Of a stretch of DNA of 64,000 nt, positions 22,231-32,843 are shown piece after piece. Source of the stretch: Malaya genurostris (Eukaryota; Arthropoda; Insecta; Diptera; Culicidae); assembly GCF_030247185.1 (NCBI RefSeq), contig NC_080571.1, forward strand, positions 342,555,379 through 342,619,378, in the 5' to 3' direction. The first letter of the stretch is position 1; each line of letters opens with the position of its first letter. Position numbers and translations under genes: made by a program. The notes under the pieces are model-generated. The model made no database searches. It was given only the letters and a program-made list of their open reading frames with translations, and had not been told where the DNA came from.

Positions 22231-24320
22231 GAAAAAACGTGTTTAATCCACCTAGCAGTGAGATGGTACCTTTTTTTATCAATCCGCATGTGTTTTTTGC
22301 ATGAATATTCTTCGGTGTTTCAGTTTTCATGACATTATTTTAATGACCGTCGTTTTAAGCTGCAATTTGACATTTTAATCACTCATTATTCTATCTAAAA
22401 GTGGGACAATCGATTAAACATTCCATGATATATCGAAGTAAGTTCCACTTTAGAGTTTTGGGTAATTTAAGGTACTTCTAGTGCCGGTATTTAGAAACCA
22501 GCATAACCCAAACCGATTCGTATGGCCATATGACGAATAAATTGCAATAGTTTTGAGTCCAACTTGCAAGCTTTTTGGGATTATCATCTTCTATATCGGT
22601 TTGAATTTTAAAAATTCATCCTCCTGTAATTCCAGAATCGGAAGTCAGTATTCGATAAAATTAATTAATTTTGTGTGGGACTATAAGTTTATTTTAATTT
22701 GTATTTTTGTTTCTGAAATTCGATTAGGCTTATTTGAGAAAACGATTAAGCTTTGAGAAACGATTCGATACTGGAGCCGGAATTCGAAAATCAGTAGTTT
22801 ACATTTGTTTCAAAATGTTTAAAAATCAGTGTAGACATCTTTGAGAAATCGTAGTACGAGTTAAATTGTTGGGTGCCTTCCGAATCGAAAACTGAATACC
22901 ACTAAAACTGATATACGTTTATTTGGTTGTCGACTATTCTAATCAGCAAATCTTAGATGATTCTTAGATATCATTTGAATCTTAGATCGGTTCAGCCATC
23001 TACGAGGAAAATGAGTTACACAATTTTAATTTCGTTTCACATATCATCGTGTTCCGGAACCAGAAGTCGGATCCAAACATAATTCAGGAACCTTGTTTAG
23101 GAGCATACGAATATTTATATGAATCTGAGTTTGTGGAAAACGGTTGAGTCATCTTCGAAAAAAAGGTAAAAAATTGAGTGAAATTATTTTTTTTTTTTTT
23201 TCATAAATACGTTTATTTCATAGGCAATATACATAAGTTTTTCTTCGCCGTGGCATCCACAATACATAGTAGTTTAAACCTAATACATTTCGAATATCAT
23301 ATTAGTATGTTGGTACTCATTAGTTAATCTAAACACTGTTTTTATCTAGCGAGTTGCTATTTTAATTACATTAAATAAAATACATTTATTTTGTACATGA
23401 TCTTATAACTATTTCAGGATTGTTTGTATCAGTTCACCACTTATATTCAATATCCTATAGTTGGCTATTGGTTGAACTCATGGAGTGTGAAATTATTTGT
23501 CACATACGCATTTGCTGATCTCGACGAACTGATTCGAATGGTATATGAGTGTTATGTTCTTCCAACATTTATTGCTGTAAGCAGTTTAAATCAATATAAT
23601 TATGAAATTGTTCTGAATTCGGAAGTACTGCCAGCTTTCCAATATGTCATATTCGAACGATTATGTTGCCAAAAACAAACCGTGCTAAAATCGGTCCGAG
23701 GCAAAATGTCATGAAAAAGGATGCTGTACACAGGTATTTAGAAACAATTGTATGTCTCTGTGTAAAAAAATCGTGTTTTCCGTTGCTCGCAAGCATTTCT
23801 TTGTCATTCAGCGCTCAAAACTTCTACTGCTGGAATATGGGGGAAAAGTCGCTTACACAAAAAATTCGATATCTCCGTTAAAAATGGACGGATTTTAACA
23901 ATCTATGGCTTGTTGGATAGCTATTACCGTGCGGAATCTAAGTCTGAAAACATATTCTGTTTTCAAGGTCAATTGTGACAGATACTGTCAAAAAACTGAA
24001 AATTTTGACATAAAACTTCGTATAAGTCAAAAAGTAAACATCCGATCTCAAAACCATTCAATAGCGTTCTGGGTGACGGGGAGACCTTTCATTTGCGACT
24101 AGTTTGATCAAAATCGGTCCAGCCATCTCTGAGATCTCGACCTCTTAGTTGACAACACACATACAGACACACATACACACACACACACACACACACAGAC
24201 ATTTGCTCAGTTCGTTGAGCTGAATCGATTGGTATATGACATTCGGCCCTCCGGGCCTCGGAAAATTTTTCGAAAGTTTGAGCGAATTCTATACCTATTT
24301 TTTATATATATAAAAAAAGG
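22231..24320 (+). repeat. Dispersed repeat copies, interrupted by a LINE tail
   Basis: The repeat starts GTTTAATCCACCTAGCAGTG at 22,238, followed by degenerate CCTGTAATTCCAGAATCGG and TTCCGGAACCAGAAGTCGG modules. At 23,178 it is split by a 297-bp insertion and resumes at 23,499 with the TCTCGACGAACTGATTCGAA end-module. A second copy (about 24,030-24,320) ends with a (CA)n run, CTCAGTTCGTTGAGCTGAA and the CATTCGGCCCTCCGGGCCTC module. Confidence 0.65.
23190..23486 (-). mobile_element. 5'-truncated LINE 3' end with 12-bp TSD
   Basis: It begins (on the plus strand) with a T run, then CATAAATACGTTTATTTC and AAGTTTTTCTTCGCCGT. The same text occurs at 59,044, where it is the 3' UTR of an RNase H-bearing LINE. 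GTGAAATTATTT lies on both sides (23,178-23,189 and 23,487-23,498). Only the 3' UTR was copied, typical of aborted reverse transcription. Confidence 0.85.
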
Positions 24321-24335
24321 TAAAAAGGCGAGATT

Positions 24336-24537
24336 GTGCGGTTATAGTCAAACGGATCCAGAACGCTTCGTCCAGTTATTGAAAGGTTTGGAAAATTTGG
24401 AACTAGCGAAAGCAACACGGACGTATGGACATCCGACGAGCTTCATTGTGCAATCTGCCGCAAGGGAGGAAGACTACGAAGCGGAAGCGCTGGACGATAT
24501 GAAGACATCAAATCGGAGATTGATCGGAAACTTTTAA
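24336..24537 (+). CDS. Orphan coding-like fragment
   Basis: The frame reads CGYSQTDPERFVQLLKGLE, then LAKATRTYGHPTSFIVQSAA and YEAEALDDMKTSNRRLIGNF to a stop. Composition and GC are clearly more gene-like than the flanks, which are dispersed repeat. It lacks a plausible start: the upstream part of the frame is repeat sequence. It could be the C-terminal end of a retroelement Gag or a captured host exon. I do not recognise the family. Confidence 0.35.
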
Positions 24538-24694
24538 CTTAAACATGTATGGTAAGGTCGTTTCAGTATTTCAATAGCATACGATGTTCTCATCCACCAA
24601 TCCCAGCTGATCAAAATGATGTTATTTTCTTGTTCGGCATCGGAGCCTATAGGAGGAAGAAATCTGTAAATATATGCTATAAATATCAGGTATT

Positions 24695-24840
24695 CCCCAA
24701 AGAAGCCATCTAGGACCACTACCTTTTATACAGTTCGTGAATGAATGATGTAGAGAATTACCGTCGCGTAAAGTAATGTATGCAGACGATGTCAAAGTGT
24801 ATCGCATCATTACTAGCCTTGTGGAATACTGTGCCTATTA
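24695..24840 (+). pseudogene. RT fragment with YADD box
   Basis: Reads SGIPQRSHLGPLPFIQFVNE, a stop, then RKVMYADDVKVYRII. This is the GVPQGS and YADD part of a LINE reverse transcriptase. It is short and broken by at least one stop; no other part of the element is seen nearby. Confidence 0.7.
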
Positions 24841-25945
24841 CTTCTTTAATTCTTTAATTTTAAAGGTACTTGAAAAGCAAAACTAAGCGAGTATTTAAAT
24901 ATTCGGTCATACATTTCAGTTTCGTTTTACACGGATGATGGATTTCTATCAAATATTCGATTCAGCTGATGTCCATTTCATACTACTATTGATTTATATG
25001 TCGTGTAAATTTCATTTTTTATTCTGTGCAAGGTTTTTTTGACTGGTTTTGCGCTGAACATTGAAGCATTGAGAAAAGAGCTTATTACACATATTAAACA
25101 GTTTCCTCTCAGTATTGTTATATGTACAGTTTTGATTTTTTGACAATCCGTCAATGCGTCAATCCGATGATTTTTATACTAAACGATCAACAGTTTCGTC
25201 AATACTCCTTGTATTGACAATAATATTGTCTTGTATAAGGTCCGGATCATTTTAATCCACGTAAAAATTCATTTTCAAGCACTTATTATACTGTTTTCTT
25301 TGTCCCTTAAACAAATATTACAAGTTTCTTCCGTTTTTTTCTTATTTCTCAGCTATCAAACAGTTTCTGAATCGAAAAGTACGATGTGTTGCCTTGGTTC
25401 CGGCTGTCTTTGCAAGGTTTGGTAGAAAGTTGTCTGGGTAAAGTAGTTATGGAAACTTCCAACTTCACAAAAAAAATAATATCTGCACCCAAGACTAGAC
25501 CGTCTGTCTGTGAAGTAGAACTCTGTTTGACGAGTAACACAACAGATGAACAAATAGTTGAATTTTTAAATCTTTGAACAATAAATTTATAATAAGCTCA
25601 AACGCGAATGTTACAATTTGGCCTATTCTGACATCAAACGCTTTCTTCTTTAGACTTATAGCGCAGGCCTTGATAGAAGAAAAAAAAAAGTTGTTCAAAT
25701 ACTCATCCAATCTGTGCCGCATGGAAGATATGAAAATATTTGACTTCCTTCGCCATCAGACCAAGAAGCACGATCACCCGATCTCCTGCCACCTCGTCAT
25801 CCGTTTCCATCCTATTTCAAATTGAGAACTGCGGTAAAAAGAGTTTCTCAGTGGTAGAAAACATCACACAGACACTCAAAACACTCCCGAAATTCAGTGC
25901 GCCTCAGTAGAAAAAACGGAGGAAAAACAAAACCGAAATTACACC
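24841..25945. other. AT-rich, MITE remnant and short ORFs
   Basis: 24,995-25,030 resembles part of the 18.7-kb MITE. A 63-codon frame ends at 25,577 (KVVMETSNFTKKIISAPKTR and onward), three bases before an AATAAA-containing stretch; it may be a terminal exon remnant, but I cannot name it. Other short ORFs look random. Confidence 0.3.
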
Positions 25946-25949
25946 AATC

Positions 25950-26424
25950 ACGCATTTCCACTTGGAAATAAACGTACGTCCCTCGTATTGCCTCGAACCC
26001 GCTCAAACGCTGCTACACGGAATTACGATCAGAGTGCGACATTCAAACGGTCTGATGGAGCAGAAGCACGCGCCCGGTAGCAAGCGGGTAAAGCGCCGTT
26101 GTTTTTCCATCCGTCCACCCATCAACCAGTGAATAGAAACACTTCCCACCCACTTTCCCCATCTCTCTAGTGTGTGGTGTGAGCAGTCTCGTCGGCCGCC
26201 ACCATCAAATGTGCACTAGTCCACCGAATAGACCGACGACAGCCACCACCAATCGGTTCTAGAACGGTTCGAAGATCGAGACAAGACACGTTCGCCTTGC
26301 ATCCGTGATTCAGATGTTTGCTGCACGGAGTACACATCTAGGTAGGCCGTGGAATGGACGCATAAAAATACATACACAAACATCAAGAGCATTACTGCGA
26401 GGGTGACAGCATGCATGCGCCATA
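25950..26424 (+). other. GC-richer island, candidate non-coding first exon
   Basis: This stretch is clearly less AT-rich than its surroundings and carries none of the repeat modules. On the plus strand it ends in CATA joined to GTAAGT at 26,425, a possible splice donor, weakened by A at the last exon base. A short upstream ORF (MCTSPPNRPTT, from 26,210) follows a GCCGCCACC context. A minus-strand 66-codon ORF over it begins with a hydrophobic stretch but has no other support. A host promoter and leader exon is the best guess. Confidence 0.35.
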
Positions 26425-26429
26425 GTAAG

Positions 26430-26889
26430 TGTTCCTTCTTCTTCCCAGTGTCGCTTGCAGAAGCAGCAATATTTAAGAAAGAAAAGTTCTATTTTTAGTT
26501 TCATTGAAATTAAATGAAATTATTTTTAAAGCAACTTGGTAACGGTAAATTCTAATGGTGAGATGTTTTCCGCTGACGCAGTAGAAGTTGGTATCAGCGG
26601 TGAATGCAGCTTTTTAGCATTGAAGTAAGAATGCTGTAACGAACAAATAAATCGAGTACATTTTGGTTGTCTGCACATGAGTATCAAAAGTTATATAATC
26701 ATACATATTTTCGATTTGAACCTTTTGAAACATGTACTCATTTATAAAACAAGAGAAAAATCGATGGAACGCAAAGGGGTAATATCAGAGACATATTGGA
26801 ATTACGGGAATACGAATAAAACTCACATGCTTTCATCACAATTTCGAATATAGGTTGATGATTTAATCAAAGAGCTTTTTGGTCAATTG
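26430..26889. other. Non-coding; contains a short shared repeat
   Basis: 26,775-26,870 aligns with 48,205-48,300 (shared TCAGAGACATA, GAATACGAATAAAACT and TTTCGAATAT words). The rest shows nothing recognised. Confidence 0.45.
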
Positions 26890-27690
26890 GTTTCTCATCA
26901 AAACATTTATTTGGCGTTAAAGAACGACGTTTCGAAGGTACAGTCTGTTACATAAGAGTCACGATTACTCGCAATCGGTAAGGTGGAATGGTGTGATATT
27001 TTTTTTTTTGACACAGAGGGCAGTAGTGTCCTTGAGGCAATGCGAGAGGTTCCGAAATGGCCCAAGCTGCCGCGGCGAAATACATGCAAAAGTCGAAACA
27101 GTTTGTGAGTAAGTGGGTGAATGGTTTTATAGAAGTGAAAAATGTCGACGACTTTCCAAATCGTGGCTCTGTCGGTGTATTGTCGGAAAAATACGAAAAA
27201 GTGATTTGAGATTTTTTTTTTTTTTTTTATTTGTTTAAGGACCTTTTAAACTTTGTCATTCAGGTCCGTGATTTGAGATTTAAATATATCGTACGGAACT
27301 GTTCGCAGAGATTTGATCGCACATAATTTGAAATTTTGAAGTACTTTGCAAAAACCGATGTTGAATGAAAAACATGTGCAAAAACGTCTTGGATGGGCAA
27401 AGGAGCAAAATGGTGTCGTGACCTTGTGATTGGCCCTCTCAGTCGCCCGATGTCAATCGAATTGAGAACGTTTGGGCTCAAATGAAGATGAAGCTTGGAA
27501 AAAAACCGACCACACAATTTGAAACAGCTTGTTTGCGGAATTCACTAATTTGGAGGTCCTTTTCAGAAGAATACGCGTAAAATCTTGCTCAAAGTATGCC
27601 TCGGAGATGTCAAGTCATTATTAACGCGGAAGGTGATTGGACTTGATAGTAATGTATTTGCATGTAAATTTTCGATATAATAAAAAAATA
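26890..27690 (+). pseudogene. Tc1-like transposase relic
   Basis: The left part reads AAAKYMQKSKQFVSKWV (a Tc1-type helix-turn-helix segment) and LNEKHVQKRLGWAKE; the right part reads WPSQSPDVNRIENVWAQMK, the block that carries the final acidic residue in DD34E Tc1 transposases, then KKPTTQFE. The middle with the first two aspartates is deleted or unreadable, and there are several frame changes. TIRs were not located with confidence. Confidence 0.7.
27214..27267 (-). mobile_element. 54-bp LINE tail with perfect 13-bp TSD
   Basis: Read on the minus strand it is GGACCTGAATGACAAAG, then AGGTCCTTAAACAAAT and an A tail. GTGATTTGAGATT flanks it at 27,201-27,213 and 27,268-27,280. It sits inside the Tc1-like relic. 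Only the last 40 bases of some LINE were copied, and its source family is not otherwise present in the window. Confidence 0.8.
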
Positions 27691-28483
27691 TTCAAAAGTA
27701 AGTGTTTAGAATTTCACGGTAAAATCTTAAGCACGATAAAGTGGGTAGTAATAGTTTGAAACAATATCAAGTTACAGTATGAGCAATATTGAGCAATTTT
27801 ACTTCACATCCTGTGATTCTTATACTAAGACAGCAAAAACCACTTAGAGCTATTGATTAGAATTTATTTAATTTATTATTGCCTCATCCCACGAAGCATT
27901 AAAATCAATTGAAGCAAGAAAGTATTATGAGCTGAATGTAAACATTTTTTGTAAATACACGCAATTTTGGTGTGATCCACCTACTTTCATCGAATAAATA
28001 AAGATTCCAAATAAAAAATTAAATTTGGATGGGGTTGGGGACCCAGTTCATTCCTTCAATTCAACCGGTTGTGCAGTGCACGAGATGCACATGAGGACGA
28101 GACGCCACTGACGTCGTCTATTCCATCATTTTTTTAATGTTGCTGGGAAACGTCGAATCACTATTAGATATCATTTACCAAACGAAATGACCATATGCAA
28201 GGATGGCTTTTATCGTATCGAAGAACGCTCTTTAGCAACTCTTCACACGATTCAATCAGAATGAATACCAGTGCGAGAGCGATTCGGTTCATCCATTGAG
28301 AGAAACGAGTTCTTGTAGCATCTTCTACCGGATTGAAAATGTTGTATACAATATAGAAAAATATCGAGCAGCTTCTGTCAAATTATCGGCAATCTCCAAC
28401 ACTGATCATATGTATGATATATCATACGCGGGTTCTTTTTTCTTATTCTAAAAACTCTATTTGGTAATCAAATATTCGACCGG
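27691..28483. other. AT-rich non-coding
   Basis: No ORF, TIR or repeat module was recognised between the Tc1-like relic and the ITmD37E element. Confidence 0.4.
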
Positions 28484-28485
28484 TA

Positions 28486-29735
28486 AAGACTGTCCCAGAA
28501 AGTATGGACGCACTTTGATTTCGCTGTAAATAATTCACAAGTGTTAGATATTCAAATTGCATTCGGTATACTGATAATATTAGACTACAACAACAGAATA
28601 TTATTCTCAATATTTGCTACTTAGCCATTGTAGACTAGCTGGCGCACCTTCTTGCGAACGTTCCTCATTAAATTCCGTACAGACTTCTTGCCAACAAGTT
28701 TAGACACTTTCTTCCAATTTTTTTCGAACTGTAGAATGGTTTCGGCTGCCGAGACATGTTTCCTAAGATGTGCCTTCGTTAATGCTCAAAATTCCTCGAA
28801 GTTGTGGGCAATTTGGTGGGTTCATGTCTTTTGGGACGAATGTGACATTTTTGGTAGTATACCATTCTACCGTTGATTTCGAGTACTGGCAAGAAGCAAG
28901 ATCTAGCCAGAAGACAACAGGATCCTTGTGGCTTCGAATCATGGGTAGAAGTCGTTTTTGTAAACATTCCTTGATGTATATTTCGCTGTTCATTGAAGCA
29001 GTGGTTTTCGCAATCTTACCGCAGCTACAAATTGCTTGCCAGACCATAGCTTTCTTACCAAATTTTTCGATTTCAATCGATGGCTCGGACTGGTTTGACA
29101 CTTGCCCTTCTAGCACTGCTATAATATTGTGGTCCCGGCAAGGATTTGTAATCGAGTTTCACGTAGGTTTCGGCATCGATGATTATGCAGTTCAAATTTT
29201 CAGCAAGAATCGTATTGTACAGCTTTCGAACCCTCGGCCTGATCGATGCTTCTTGTTTCGGACTACGTTTTGGTTGTTTCTGCTTCTTATAGGTTCGAAG
29301 ATTCAAACGTTCTTTAGCACGAAGAACATTTGACTTCGAAGTGCCCACTTTTTTGGCCACATCCCGAACTGAAACCTCCTTCTTTTGCTTATCCAACTGA
29401 GGGTTAACAGGACCTTTTTTCCGACCCGTTTTCGGTTTATCCTCAAAGGTGTTATCCTCACCGAACTTCCTGATTGCATTTCGCACGGCTTTTTCCCTTA
29501 CTCCTTCCAGTTTTGCTATCTTTCTCAGTGGCAGTCCGCGTTCTGTGCACCATTTGCACACAATTTTTCGACGTTGTTCTGCTGAAAGTCCACACATTTC
29601 GAAACAAACGAATGAAAACGAATAAACAACTGCACAAGTGGTTAGAGAAGAGTGTAAACAACAGGACGCAGCCATAAAAATTGACAGATTCTGAACCATT
29701 GCGAAATGGCAGCGGTTACTTTCTAGGACAGTCTT
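28486..29735 (-). mobile_element. ITmD37E-type DNA transposon, copy 1
   Basis: Inverted ends AAGACTGTCCCAGAAAGTA and TACTTTCTAGGACAGTCTT are each flanked by TA (28,484-28,485 and 29,736-29,737), as expected for the IS630-Tc1-mariner superfamily. The right end has lost about 15 bp of sub-terminal sequence relative to copy 2. It carries a dead transposase on the minus strand. Confidence 0.88.
28763..29597 (-). pseudogene. DD37E transposase, copy 1, inactive
   Basis: The frame from 29,597 has two helix-turn-helix regions (LSAEQRRKIVCKWCTERGL; VSVRDVAKKVGTSKSNVLRA). The first catalytic block reads IIIDAETYV, where the Asp before ETY in copy 2 is Ala. A frame change near 29,120-29,140 leads to AMVWQAICSCG and the intact second Asp in VVFWLDLASC. 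The block with the final Glu is lost: after NCPQLR a deletion removes PIEEFF. At least three lesions, so non-functional. Confidence 0.85.
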
Positions 29736-29765
29736 TAGGTGTACTATAAAAGATGAAAGTTCAAT

Positions 29766-30933
29766 AGAAAACCTGTTTTTATCCACCTCGTGGTGTAAAA
29801 GTGCCTTTCTCATTGACATTTCACGAGAAATTGATGCAAGTTTCATATTGAACATTTTGAATAACTGTTTCCGAGCCCGAAATCTGGAGACTGTCGCAGT
29901 TGCAGTAAGTTTTTACGACCATCATGTAGCCAGGCCAAAAAATTTAAATAGATTTACAATCTGTTTTGAACATTTTGTACGTTTTTGTGTCGTAACCTAC
30001 ATGAAAGTTAGACATTCAATTCACCCTGGAAGATGGATCCGAATAAAATTCAACCGCATTCATTAGAGATAACAAAATATTTATTTAAATCGAAGATCGA
30101 TCAGCTCAGTCACGATTAGTTTGTTTAATCATAAGCAGAAAAACCTGCATACTAGAACAATTTACTGGTTAGTTTTAAGGAATTTGTCCGATTTTTAATA
30201 CCAACTAACCAGAAATTCAATGACAAAAATTATTTAAGTCTTTTTTTCTAAATTCCAATTGTTTAGCTTACCTCTCATGCTCTTTTTCGATCAAACAATT
30301 TATTCTAAAACTAACTAATCGAGCTAAACTCTGTTTTTCTGTTACTTTTGCATATGAAATTAATGCTAACAGGGTGTTATTTTTTTAAACAGCTGGATAA
30401 ACCATGTTTTGTGACTGGATTTTTAATCAAAATTGGTCACAGCGTGTATGTAAACATAATTTACAATTTCCATTAACATCACTTTACCACCGTACTATCG
30501 GCTAAAAAAATGCACATACATCGCGAACTATGTAATTCCGATGCATATGTCTTTTTAAACTTGAATCCATTGCCATTTTTACTTTCGTTTTCTTTACCGC
30601 GTGTTCAAAATCGGACACCACACACGGTGTGTTCCGTTCGTAGAGGCGGCTTTGTGTTTTCTTCTTCCGTACCAACGCATGTACGTACCGATGTGCTTTA
30701 TAAGAAGGATCGAATTTTCTGACATTCATGACCTTGTAATTTTGGAACCGTAAGAAAGATCCGAATAAAATTCAGGTATTCCTTATGGAATCAGAAGACA
30801 TTTCATTTGAATCTAACGTCGTGAATATCGGTGCACACAAATAGACATTTGCGTACTCAACGAACTGAGTCGAATTGTAAATGATACTCGGTCCTCTGGG
30901 CCTCCGTTCAATAATCGGTTTTCAAAGTCATTG
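29766..30933 (+). repeat. Dispersed repeat copies, right one split by a mariner
   Basis: The repeat starts CCTGTTTTTATCCACCTCGT at 29,774, then CCTTTCTCATTGAC. 30,120-30,720 is AT-rich with no module. 30,735-30,930 has CCTTGTAATTTTGGAACCG, CATTTCATTTGAATCTAACG and the TACTCAACGAACTGAGTCGA and CTCGGTCCTCTGGGCCTCC end-modules. The missing last module (AGCCTTTCTATTG) resumes at 31,847 beyond the mariner. Confidence 0.65.
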
Positions 30934-30935
30934 TA

Positions 30936-31843
30936 ACTCCTGGATCAATAAGTCCCGAGACTAAAGCAGTAGTACACCAGTAACCACGTTTTTCTAGAGT
31001 ACTAACTTTTGCTTGAAACGGGTCAAAATTTTAAGTCGATCCGACCAGAAACAGCTGAGTTATCGAGGTTGGAGTAAAGTCGTTTTGTAGTTTGTTTAAA
31101 AAATGGAAAAACCGAGTTTCGTGTTTTGATAAAATATTGTTTTTTAATGGGTAAAAACACCGTGCAAGCGAAACAATGGATTGAAAAATGTTATCCGGAC
31201 TCTTGTCCATCAAAAGCAACGATTTGTCGGTGGTTCGCCGAGTTTAAACGTGGTCGTACCGACACAAATGACGCGGAACGCTCGGGTAGACCTGTGGAAG
31301 CCGTTACACCGGAAAATGTGAGTGAAGTGACAAAAATTATAATGAAAGATCGTAAAGTGAAGCTCCGTGAGATTGCTGAGATGACACAGATATCATATGG
31401 AAGTGTATTTACTATCCTTCATGAAAAATTGAGCATGAAAAAGGTTTTTTTCCAAGTGGGTGCCGCGATTGCTTTCGATGGAACAAAGTGCACCCTGCCA
31501 CAAGTCGATGAAAACAATGGCGAAATTGAACGAATTGGGCTTTGATCTGCTTCCCCACCCCCATACTCGCCAGATTTAGCCCCCAGTGACTACTGGCTCT
31601 TTGCTGATCTTGAAAAAATGCTCCAAGGAAAAAGATTTGGCTCAAATGAGGAGGTCATCGCTGAAACTGAAGCTTATTTTGAAGCGGAAGATAAATTTTT
31701 TTATAAACATGGTATTGAAAAATTGGAAAAACGTTGGAACCATTGTATCACCCTAAAAGGTGATTATGTTGATGAATAAAAAAAAATTTTGCAAAAGAAA
31801 TATTGTTTCCATTGTTAGTCTCGGGACTTATTTTTCCATGTGT
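30936..31843 (+). mobile_element. Mariner (DD34D type), internally deleted
   Basis: Left end ACTCCTGGATCAATAAGTCC; right end read inward ACACATGGAAAAATAAGTCC, the two then sharing CGAGACTAA. TA flanks both ends (30,934-30,935 and 31,844-31,845). At 908 bp it is about 400 bp shorter than a normal mariner. Confidence 0.9.
31126..31779 (+). pseudogene. Mariner transposase with catalytic core deleted
   Basis: The N-terminal DNA-binding half is well kept: FLMGKNTVQAKQWIEKCYPD, ATICRWFAEFKRGRTDTND, AERSGRPVEAVTPENV, REIAEMTQISYGSVFTILHE. After LSMKKVFF about 130 codons are missing, including the first Asp; the second block reads MEQSAPCHKSMKTMAKLNEL with the Asp replaced. In the next frame PPYSPDLAPSDYWLFADL holds the third Asp, then GIEKLEKRWNHCITLKGDYV and stop. 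It is non-functional but might still bind DNA if translated. Confidence 0.88.
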
Positions 31844-31845
31844 TA

Positions 31846-32843
31846 TAGCCTTTCTATTGCGAGTAAAAATTAATTCGGTCCGTTGTTTTTGGGGTCAAAA
31901 ATGTATCTATTTTAAAACAAAATGAATTTAAAGCTTAATCAAAGTATCGTTCATCACTAGTGACTACTTTTTCTCACCTCTCAGACAATTTTAGATTCAA
32001 GTTTGATCTCAGATCTTCATCGATAAATGCCTCCTACTGTTTGTCCTAACAATTTTTGGGTTGTTCAGAGCGAGACCTGTAATTCAATGCTAAAATCTTC
32101 GTTCCCGAAACGTCGAAACCATTCCCTGCATGATTTATCAGCAATATGAATTGAATGTTAATGACAGATGTCTAACCTCTTGAAACTATCGACATCAGCA
32201 GTTACTGTTCAATATTCAAAACAGCCAGAGCCATCTCTTGAAAACGGACCGAACTAATTTGTGCTCCCAATACATATATGAGGAAGACTAAAAATCTCGT
32301 TTTTGTGAAAATGATTACTAGCGAGAGACATACAAAAATACACTGAGAAAACCTCACATGATATGATCATCAGAATCAGGTAATACAATCATAAAGTTAT
32401 GACTCCAAATTGCTTTCGGATAAACAATTCATTTCAGACTTAAGCTATTCGTTCAAAATTGCTCAAAATATTTCAGTCTATATTGAAAAATTTAATTAAA
32501 ATAACCAGCACAATCGCTATGCCTAAGTTCTATCGGCTATATTGACATGATTTTCATCTACTTAATTTTAACCCTGGAAAATGACTTTCAATTGCGACCT
32601 CACGAACAGTTGAGTAAAATTTTTAAGGTGCAAAAATGCATATGTTCGAAAGGTAGAGAGAAAATCACTAGTGAACAGCTACAGCCGTTTCCTACCAATT
32701 TGGAACTCTACTTTTGTATTTAGATGTCATATTTGCGCCATACATTTTATATGGAAGAAATAAAAAAATCTCACAGCACCCCCAAATTTCAATAAACAAT
32801 TCATAATTTTCTGAAAAATATAACAGCATCAATGTTTCATATG
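31846..32843. other. Non-coding, no recognised element
   Basis: Begins with the resumed end of a dispersed repeat (AGCCTTTCTATTGCGAG). The remainder is AT-rich without supported ORFs or inverted repeats. Confidence 0.4.

Noticed and set aside
26216..26416. Minus-strand 66-codon ORF with a signal-peptide-like start
   Set aside because: A hydrophobic start alone is common by chance; it overlaps the plus-strand GC island and has no domain or splice context that I can support.
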